Below are positions 34,155-40,361 of a stretch of 40,361 nt of DNA, in pieces (position 1 is the first letter of the stretch; each line of letters opens with the position of its first letter). A program made the translations under genes and the position numbers. Below the pieces are notes generated by a model. That model was not told the DNA's origin, did no database searches, and saw only the letters and a list, made by a program, of their open reading frames with translations. This stretch comes from an uncultured Clostridia bacterium (GTDB lineage: Bacteria; Bacillota; Clostridia; TANB77; CAG-508): assembly GCA_934121925.1 (NCBI GenBank), contig CAKOVK010000011.1, positions 1 through 40,361 on the forward strand, in the 5' to 3' direction.

Positions 34155-35888
34155 ATGAAAAAATTAAATAGTGAAATTTATAAAATTGATGAAATATATA
34201 ATTTTAAAGATTTGGTAATTCATAGTGCAAATAAATATCCAAATAACATTGCATATAAATTCAAGAAAAACTTAGGAAAACCAAACCAAGAAGTAGTAGA
34301 AAAAACATATAGCCAAATAAAAGAAGAAATAGAAGCTTTTGGAACATCGCTTTTAAAATTAGGATTAGAAAATAAAAAAATAGCAGTTATAGGAAATAAT
34401 AGATATGAATGGTGTGTTAGTTATTTAACAATAACAACATCAAATATGGTGGTGGTTCCATTAGACAAAGCTTTACCAGATGCTGAAATTAAGAGCTTAA
34501 TAAAAAGAAGTAAAGCAGATGCTGTTGTATATGAAAATAAATATAGTAAAGTTTTTGAAGAAATAAAAAAAGATGAAACAACTTTAAAACATTTTATAAA
34601 TATGGATTTAGAAAAAGAAGAAAATGGAATACTTTCTTTTAAAGAGTTAGTAGAAAAAGGAAAAGAAGAAAGAAAAAACGGAAATAAATCATATGAAGAA
34701 GTAAAAATAGATAATGAAAAAATGAGCATTTTAATATTTACATCAGGAACAACAAATACAGCAAAAGGTGTAATGCTTTCTCAAAAGAATATAACATCAA
34801 ATATAATGGCAATGGCTAAAATGTCAAAAATGTATCCAGATGATGTTTTATTATCTTTCTTACCATTACATCATACATTTGAATGTACAATAACATTTTT
34901 GTATGGATTTTACAGTGGAGCAACAGTTGCTTTTTGCGATGGACTAAAATATATTGCGAAGAACTTACAAGAATACCACATTAGCGTTTTTGTAGCAGTA
35001 CCTTTAGTATTAGAAACAATATACAAAAAAATACAAAAAGGAATAAGGGATCAGGGAAAAGAAAAAATAGTAAATACAATGAGCAAAATTGCGAACTTCT
35101 TATTAAAATTCCATATTGATATAAGAAGAAAAGTATTTAAATCAGTTTTAGACCAATTGGGAGGAAACTTAAGAATAGCATATTTTGGCGCGGCTGCCAT
35201 GGACAAAAATGTAATAGATGGATACAACAACTTCGGAATAGATACTGTACAAGGATATGGATTAACAGAAACCTCTCCATTAGTTGCAGCAGAAACAGAC
35301 AAAGAACATTGCCCTGGAAGTGTTGGAATGGCACCATTTAATATTCAGATAAAACTAGAAGATGTTGATGAGAAGGGTGTAGGAGAAATAGTTACAAAAG
35401 GACCAAACGTAATGCTTGGATATTATGAAAATGAAGAAGCAACAAAAAAAGTATTAAAAGATGGTTGGTTCCATACAGGAGATTTAGGATATTATAATGA
35501 AGATGGATATTTATTTATAACAGGAAGAAAAAAAGAAGTTATAGTACTAAAAAACGGAGAAAATGTCTTTCCAAGTGATATAGAATTCTTAGTAAATAAA
35601 TTGCCATATGTAAAAGAAAGCATACTATTCCCAAGAGAAAACTCAAAAAGAGAAATTGCCTTAGGAATAAAAGTAGTATATGATGAAAACGAAATAAAAT
35701 CTCACTTTGGAGAAAAAACAGAAAAAGAGTATAAAGATTTAGTGTGGGAAGATATTAAAGAAATAAACAAAAATCTATCACAATTTAAAAGAATAAAAGA
35801 ATTAATCTTAACAACAGAGGAATTAGAAAAAACGACAACACAAAAAATAAAGAGATTTAAAGAAATAGAAAAAACACTAAAAAAGTAA
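34155..35888 (+). CDS. AMP-forming long-chain acyl-CoA synthetase
   Basis: This adenylate-forming enzyme activates a fatty or other carboxylic acid to its CoA thioester. ATG 34155, with GGAGGG upstream, gives 577 residues; a longer frame from 34113 lacks a ribosome binding site. The P-loop-like LIFTSGTTNTAKGVMLSQ, the GYGLTETSP motif, the GWFHTGDLGYYNEDGYLFIT stretch with GRKK, and a C-terminal lysine in TTTQKIKR match the FadD-like ANL superfamily. The substrate is not predictable. A copy of repeat family 1 starts five bases after the stop. Confidence 0.92.
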   Translation: MKKLNSEIYKIDEIYNFKDLVIHSANKYPNNIAYKFKKNLGKPNQEVVEKTYSQIKEEIEAFGTSLLKLGLENKKIAVIGNNRYEWCVSYLTITTSNMVVVPLDKALPDAEIKSLIKRSKADAVVYENKYSKVFEEIKKDETTLKHFINMDLEKEENGILSFKELVEKGKEERKNGNKSYEEVKIDNEKMSILIFTSGTTNTAKGVMLSQKNITSNIMAMAKMSKMYPDDVLLSFLPLHHTFECTITFLYGFYSGATVAFCDGLKYIAKNLQEYHISVFVAVPLVLETIYKKIQKGIRDQGKEKIVNTMSKIANFLLKFHIDIRRKVFKSVLDQLGGNLRIAYFGAAAMDKNVIDGYNNFGIDTVQGYGLTETSPLVAAETDKEHCPGSVGMAPFNIQIKLEDVDEKGVGEIVTKGPNVMLGYYENEEATKKVLKDGWFHTGDLGYYNEDGYLFITGRKKEVIVLKNGENVFPSDIEFLVNKLPYVKESILFPRENSKREIALGIKVVYDENEIKSHFGEKTEKEYKDLVWEDIKEINKNLSQFKRIKELILTTEELEKTTTQKIKRFKEIEKTLKK

Positions 35889-35892
35889 TTGT

Positions 35893-36030
35893 AGAACAAA
35901 GCGACTTTAGTCGCCCTTTGTTCTCGCCGATTTGAGTTTCCGAATAAGATGAGGAAATCTCAAAGGCAATAGCGATTATAGCATTTTGTTGAATAGGAAA
36001 ATCTTCGATTTTTCCTATTCAAGAACAAAG
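35893..36030 (+). repeat. Dispersed structured repeat family 1, copy C
   Basis: This is the most complete copy. AGAACAAAG-CGAC-TTTA-GTCG-CCCTTTGTTCT is a nested hairpin; the core with GATTTGAGTTTCC / GGAAATCTCAAAG and AGCGATTATAGCAT follows; then comes a TTGAATAGGAAAA hairpin (35989-36022). AGAACAAAG is repeated at both ends (35893-35901 and 36022-36030), as if it were a target or terminal repeat. Confidence 0.75.
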
Positions 36031-36032
36031 AT

Positions 36033-36061
36033 AAAAGGTTGCTACAAACGGCAACCTTTTT
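36033..36061. terminator. Terminator between convergent genes
   Basis: AAAAGGTTGC and GCAACCTTTTT arms enclose TACAAACG. It can serve the synthetase transcript and, in reverse, the minus-strand gene. Confidence 0.75.
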
Positions 36062-36432
36062 CATATAAATAAATTCAAAAAACTTAAAGTAATAGAAATT
36101 AAAAACGACTTTAAAGAAACCCTAATGCTTTTCTTAAACATTGTTTGCATTGTAAGAAGATGCTTTTCTTTTATTGTTACTAAGGAAACTGTTTCCGTAT
36201 CAGGCTCAATATCAGAGTAATCATTATTGGTCTCAACACTTATACTATCTGAAACTGGGGGCTCAATGCTGTCATTAGAATCATTCTCAAGCAAATCATC
36301 TAAAGATAAATCATCATTAAAAGATTCATTATCTGTAAAAAAATCATTAGTGTTAATAGAAGCTCCAGCTTTTAATTTATTCAATTTATCCAATTCATTA
36401 TTTAATCTATCAATGATGTTATTAATATCCAT
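36061..36432 (-). CDS. Acidic hypothetical protein (123 residues)
   Basis: From the start at 36432, preceded by AAGGATG on the minus strand, the product begins with a helix (MDINNIIDRLNNELDKLNKL), continues into an Asp/Ser/Glu-rich disordered middle (about 30-75) and ends with a basic-hydrophobic helix that may contact the membrane. No family is recognised. Confidence 0.55.
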   Translation of the reverse strand: MDINNIIDRLNNELDKLNKLKAGASINTNDFFTDNESFNDDLSLDDLLENDSNDSIEPPVSDSISVETNNDYSDIEPDTETVSLVTIKEKHLLTMQTMFKKSIRVSLKSFLISITLSFLNLFI

Positions 36433-36574
36433 AAATAACACATCCTTGCTTCATCTTTTGGCTTTGCTAATTGAATTATAGCATTACCAAAAATAAAATG
36501 CAAATAAAAGTTGAAAAAGCATTTAAATTGTAATAATTTTGACATAATAAATAAAAAAAATATGGAAAATAATG

Positions 36575-36603
36575 TTTACAACATTATGGTTCCGTAGTAT
36601 AAT
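36575..36603 (+). promoter_or_regulatory. Promoter of the surface locus
   Basis: TTTACA (36575-36580) and TATAAT (36598-36603) are separated by 17 bp, about 70 bp upstream of the first gene of the sortase cluster. Confidence 0.65.
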
Positions 36604-36672
36604 ATTGAAGGTTAAAAAGGTATTGGACTAGGTTCAATATCATATTATTAAATAAAAAGGGGGATGCATAAA

Positions 36673-37656
36673 ATGAACAACCTAAAATTAAAATTGATTT
36701 TGGTTACAACAATCATTTTTTTAGGGATAATTGCGATGCAAACATCAGTATTAGGAACAAATGAAAATATCGAACTATTAAAAAAACAAAGTGGAGATTA
36801 TTTAATATACATAAAAGATAATCTAAACACAGATTTTGAATTTGCATTTTCTAATAATAAAAATGAAAATAAAGTAGACTTAGTATTTACAGAATCAGAA
36901 ACAGATTCTTCTGAAACAAATGCAAACAAAATAGCTTTTGTAAACAGTAGCAATATGGCAAAATTTAATACTACTACATATATGTGGGCAAAAGAAGGAG
37001 ATAATTATATTCTAGAAGGTGTAGAAGTAGACTTAAACCAAGCTATTAATGAAAAAACATTAGAAGAATTAGCAAATGTCACAAAAAATGTTAAAACAGA
37101 AGTAAAACAAGAAACTACAGAGCAAGAAGCTGAAGGTAAAAAAATAACAACAACAGTTGGAAAAGTTGTTTTACCAGAAGAAGCAAAAGACTATTCTTAT
37201 GCATTGCTAAAAGTAGAGGAATCTGAAAAAGCAAAAGAACTATTTGATATAGCAAATAAAATATCTAAATTTAATGATGAAACTGATATGTACACTAAGT
37301 TAAAAACATACAAAGCATTTTCAAAGGCAATAGAAGAAGTAGTGTCAAATGTAAATAGTGAAAAATGGACAGAAATAAAGAATAATGAAATTGAACAACC
37401 TGAAGATTCAAAAGATGGAGATCAATATGTTTTACTTTTAGGAAGAAAAAGCAGAAGCAAAATAGAATTAGAAGATGTGCAATTCTTAACATCTACAAGA
37501 AAAGAATCTGAAGAAAAAATAATAGAAAAAATAACAACTAAATTGCCAGTAACATATGATAATAATACTCTATTAATAGTATTAGCTATTTTAATTGTTT
37601 CTATAATAATTGTTTCTATTAGAATAAAAGCATTAAGCAAAAAACAAGAAAAGTAG
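36673..37656 (+). CDS. Secreted, membrane-anchored protein of the sortase locus
   Basis: The 327-residue product has an N-terminal signal (about 7-27), an extracellular region of mixed beta and helical character with a Lys/Glu-rich middle, and a C-terminal membrane segment (about 297-318) followed by a basic tail. There is no LPXTG-like motif. ATG 36673 lies after AGGGGG. The sortase gene starts a few bases after its stop, so the two are one operon. A role in assembly of the repetitive surface protein is inferred from context only. Confidence 0.75.
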   Translation: MNNLKLKLILVTTIIFLGIIAMQTSVLGTNENIELLKKQSGDYLIYIKDNLNTDFEFAFSNNKNENKVDLVFTESETDSSETNANKIAFVNSSNMAKFNTTTYMWAKEGDNYILEGVEVDLNQAINEKTLEELANVTKNVKTEVKQETTEQEAEGKKITTTVGKVVLPEEAKDYSYALLKVEESEKAKELFDIANKISKFNDETDMYTKLKTYKAFSKAIEEVVSNVNSEKWTEIKNNEIEQPEDSKDGDQYVLLLGRKSRSKIELEDVQFLTSTRKESEEKIIEKITTKLPVTYDNNTLLIVLAILIVSIIIVSIRIKALSKKQEK

Positions 37657-37664
37657 GAATGAAT

Positions 37665-38255
37665 ATGAGTAAAATTAAATTATATAAAATATTATTACTA
37701 TTATTAATATTAGCAACAGTAGTAGTTTCTATATTAGTAGCAATAAAGTATATAGGCATATATAAAAATGAAAAGAAGACAAAACAAGTAATAATGAATA
37801 TTTCAAAAGCCCTACAAGATAACGATAATGTAACTGCAGAAATAAATGAACAAATACAGGGACATAAAGTAGTAGGAATTATTAAAATTCCAAAAATAGA
37901 ATTAGAATATCCAATATTAGAAAATACAAATAAAGAAACATTAAACTTGTCGATCACAAAGTTTTGGGGAAATAGAATAAATGAAATTGGAAACGTTACA
38001 TTAGCAGGACATAATAATTTAAATGGAACAATGTTTGGAAAAATTAAAAAGCTAGAAGAAGGAGACATTATAGAGTTGACAGACATACAAAATGTTAAAT
38101 TAAAATACAAAGTTTTTAAAACATATGTTATAGATCCAAACGATATAACTTGCATATTACCAGAACAAGAGGGCACAAGAGAAATAACATTAATAACATG
38201 TACAAACGGAAACAAAAATAGATTTATAGTAAAAGCAAGAGAAATAAATATATAA
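37665..38255 (+). CDS. Sortase
   Basis: Sortases are membrane cysteine transpeptidases that attach surface proteins to the wall or to each other. The 196-residue protein has one N-terminal membrane segment (about 7-28) and the catalytic triad: His116 in LAGHNN, Cys179 in LITCT and Arg186 in NRFIVK. Length and the TLITCT motif resemble class D or related housekeeping sortases, but the class is uncertain. ATG 37665 is better spaced from AGTAGGA than ATG 37659. It is flanked by the membrane protein and by the large repeat protein, its likely substrate or co-assembled partner. Confidence 0.9.
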   Translation: MSKIKLYKILLLLLILATVVVSILVAIKYIGIYKNEKKTKQVIMNISKALQDNDNVTAEINEQIQGHKVVGIIKIPKIELEYPILENTNKETLNLSITKFWGNRINEIGNVTLAGHNNLNGTMFGKIKKLEEGDIIELTDIQNVKLKYKVFKTYVIDPNDITCILPEQEGTREITLITCTNGNKNRFIVKAREINI

Positions 38256-38269
38256 TTTAGGAGGTTAAA

Positions 38270-40361
38270 ATGAAAGGGAAATTTAGTACTAAAACTATTG
38301 TAATAATTGCATTAACAGTATTACTTCTAGCAATAGGTGTAACTGGTACAGTATTATTCTTAAAAGATTCTGGTGAAGCAGCAGCTATGGAAGAAAAAAA
38401 CGTATTACCAGTAACAGGAACAAATGATGAACCAGAATCAGGTGCAGAAACACCAATCAATCAAGAAAATCAGGGAGAAAATGGAGGAGAACAGCAAACA
38501 GAAGAAACTCCAAATACAACTGTAAACACAACTGTGAACACAACAGGTGAAACAACATCTACAAGAACAACAACACCTACACAATCAACAAGAGAAATTA
38601 CACAAGAACCAGAGACATCAACTGTAGAACGTGAAAAAGTAATAGCAGAATCAAAAGAGCTGAATTGGAATAAATTCAGCCTAACAGAAGATGCAGACAA
38701 TTTAAATAAAAATATCAACTATAATAATCTAAAATATAGAGTAGAATATTATTTTGATGGAGAGCTAGATGAAAGCTTAACAGAAACTGTAGGAAAAAAT
38801 AAAAAAGATCAAAAAATAGAAACATATGAAGATAAAGTGAAAGCCGGATACGGTTTAGAAAGAACAGAAAATTTACCATTAACAGTAAGTGAAGTAGAAG
38901 AAAATAATGTAATAAAAGTATTTTATGCAAAACAAGAATTTAAAATAGAAAAAGTAGCAACTTTATATAAACTAGAAAATAATAAAGAAGAAGTAAAAAC
39001 AAGAAGTGCTATAATAGAAAAAGCAGAAAAAGGAGACAAAATTCATTATTTAGTAACTGTTACAAATACAGGTAAAGTAGATATTAACGGAATAAGAGTA
39101 TCAGATACAATGCAACAAAGCGATGCGATAGTAGATGTAAAAGTAGGAGAAACAAAAACAGCATTTGAGTATGACTATGAAGTAACACAAGATGACATAG
39201 ATGCGCAAACACCAATATACAATAAAGCAGTAGCAAAAACAGACAATAATGAAAAAGAAATTGAAGTGACCGTTGAAGTAATAGAAAAGGTAAATTATAC
39301 AATAAACTATTATAAAGACAATGTAGCAGAAGGAAACTTCTTGGGAAAAGTAGAAGGAACATCAGAACTTGGAAGTACCATAACGGCAGATGTAACAATG
39401 CACATTCCAGAAGGATACAAATTTGTAGGAACAGCTCCAAGTATGGAAATAATAACAGGAGAGAATGTAATAAACGTAGTATATGTAAAAGATAGTTTTG
39501 GATACAAAGTAAACTATTACAAAGATAGTATAGCAGAAACAAACTTCTTAGCAAAAGAAGAAGAAACAGCAGAATTTGGAAGCACGGTAACAGCAGATGT
39601 AACAATACACATACCAGAAGGATACAAATTTGAAGGAATAGCACCAAGTACAGAAATAACAACAGGAGAGAATGTAATAAACGTAGTATATGTAAAAGAT
39701 GATTTTGGATACAAAGTAAACTATTACAAAGATAGCATAGCAGAAACAAACTTCTTAGCAAAAGAAGAGGGAACAGCAGAATTTGGAAGCACAGTAACAG
39801 CAGATGTAACAATACACATACCAGAAGGATATAAATTTGTGGGAACAGCACCAAGTACAGAAATAACAACAGGAGAGAATGTAATAAACGTAGTATATGT
39901 AAAAGATAGTTTTGGATACAAAGTAAACTATTACAAAGATAGTATAGCAGAAGCAAACTTCTTAGCAAAAGAAGAAGGAACAGCAGAATTTGGAAGCACA
40001 GTAACAGCAGATGTAACAATACATATTCCAGAAGGATATAAATTTGTGGGAACAGCACCAAGTACAGAAATAACAATAGGAGAAAACGTAATAAACGTAG
40101 TATATGTAAAAGATAGTTTTGAATACAGAGTAAACTATTACAAAGATAGCATAGCAGAAGCAAACTTCTTAGCAAAAGAAGAAGGAGTAGCAGAACTTGG
40201 AAGCACAATAACAGCAGATGTAACAATACATATTCCAGAAGGATATAAATTTGTGGGAACAGCTCCAAGTATAGAAATAACAACAGGAGAAAACGTAATA
40301 AACGTAGTATATGTAAAAGATAGTTTTGAATACAGAGTAAACTATTACAAAGATAGCATAG
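38270..40361 (+). CDS. Large tandem-repeat surface protein, truncated by the window end
   Basis: The frame opens at ATG 38270 after an AGGAGG site and is still open at the window end (697 codons), so it is a partial gene. The N-terminus has a membrane segment (about 8-31) followed by LPVTG at residues 46-50. A Thr/Gln/Glu-rich linker (about 55-120) leads to a region with a DUF11-like segment (HYLVTVTNTGKVDINGIRVS), and then to tandem 69-residue repeats resembling MucBP-type domains (HIPEGYKF, GENVINVVYVKD). It follows the sortase by 14 bp. It is probably a long surface adhesin or stalk; the C-terminal end, where a sorting signal would normally be, is outside the window. Confidence 0.88.
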   Translation, partial: MKGKFSTKTIVIIALTVLLLAIGVTGTVLFLKDSGEAAAMEEKNVLPVTGTNDEPESGAETPINQENQGENGGEQQTEETPNTTVNTTVNTTGETTSTRTTTPTQSTREITQEPETSTVEREKVIAESKELNWNKFSLTEDADNLNKNINYNNLKYRVEYYFDGELDESLTETVGKNKKDQKIETYEDKVKAGYGLERTENLPLTVSEVEENNVIKVFYAKQEFKIEKVATLYKLENNKEEVKTRSAIIEKAEKGDKIHYLVTVTNTGKVDINGIRVSDTMQQSDAIVDVKVGETKTAFEYDYEVTQDDIDAQTPIYNKAVAKTDNNEKEIEVTVEVIEKVNYTINYYKDNVAEGNFLGKVEGTSELGSTITADVTMHIPEGYKFVGTAPSMEIITGENVINVVYVKDSFGYKVNYYKDSIAETNFLAKEEETAEFGSTVTADVTIHIPEGYKFEGIAPSTEITTGENVINVVYVKDDFGYKVNYYKDSIAETNFLAKEEGTAEFGSTVTADVTIHIPEGYKFVGTAPSTEITTGENVINVVYVKDSFGYKVNYYKDSIAEANFLAKEEGTAEFGSTVTADVTIHIPEGYKFVGTAPSTEITIGENVINVVYVKDSFEYRVNYYKDSIAEANFLAKEEGVAELGSTITADVTIHIPEGYKFVGTAPSIEITTGENVINVVYVKDSFEYRVNYYKDSI
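39284..40361 (+). repeat. Tandem 207-bp repeats in the surface protein gene
   Basis: Five complete units and the start of a sixth are seen, with boundaries near 39284, 39491, 39698, 39905, 40112 and 40319. Each encodes 69 residues. The first unit is the most divergent; the later ones differ at only a few bases, including synonymous sites. Confidence 0.9.

Noticed and set aside
39084..40283. Long minus-strand open frame opposite the repeat protein
   Set aside because: It is a leucine-rich shadow of the tandem repeats with no ribosome binding site; the plus frame has a start, RBS, membrane segment and domain pattern.
39284..40361. CRISPR-like array
   Set aside because: The 207-bp units are in-frame coding repeats without spacers, and there are no cas genes.

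Overview
The window is very AT-rich and carries endospore genes (spoIID, a LytM-type spoIIQ), Gram-positive wall genes, the addA form of the recombination nuclease, mtaB and a two-gene SufC/SufB system. This points to an anaerobic, spore-forming member of the Clostridia, probably an uncultured gut or rumen lineage. Arginine is mostly AGA, with a few AGG, CGT and CGA codons.

Layout. 1-2.1 kb (minus strand): a D,D-carboxypeptidase and a VanW-domain lipoprotein. 2.2-7.8 kb (plus strand): a small membrane protein, ribosomal protein L31, SpoIID, SpoIIQ, a class A PBP and a PAP2 phosphatase, mostly an envelope and sporulation block. 7.8-10.1 kb: a dispersed repeat, a small leader-like ORF, and a prepilin-like protein with a C-terminal domain that resembles the variable domain of diversity-generating retroelement targets, then two small genes. 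10.1-18.8 kb: glycyl-tRNA synthetase, AddA, MreB/Mbl and MtaB. 19.4-28.2 kb: lower glycolysis (gapA, pgk, tpiA, gpmI, eno), interrupted by a hypothetical membrane protein and by an iron-sulfur-scaffold-like/GGGtGRT pair. 28.2-30 kb: sufC-sufB and a tRNA-Gln. 30-36.4 kb: accessory genes (small membrane protein, unknown protein, phosphodiesterase, cation symporter, XRE regulator, acyl-CoA synthetase, acidic protein). 36.6 kb to the end: a surface locus with a secreted membrane protein, a sortase, and a tandem-repeat surface protein that runs off the window.

The main discovery is a shared anomaly in three unrelated, highly conserved genes. addA, mtaB and sufC each have their normal start, RBS and N-terminus, then an in-frame CGG codon, after which the rest of the protein is in the +1 frame. 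At all three the shift restores an invariant glycine (C|GGA, C|GGT, C|GGA): the Walker A glycine of AddA and of SufC, and the glycine before the first cluster cysteine of MtaB. I checked the other CGG trinucleotides I could find inside genes on both strands; every one straddles a codon boundary, so I see no CGG used as an ordinary arginine codon. The simplest reading is that CGG is unassigned or starved in this organism and ribosomes skip its C, or read CGGN as one glycine. This would be a CGG-directed +1 recoding system. Sequencing error is the main alternative but does not explain the shared codon.

Other notable features are a dispersed structured repeat (three copies), two further repeat families, a possible DnaA-box cluster, an LPVTG motif at the wrong end of the surface protein, and several structured leaders.
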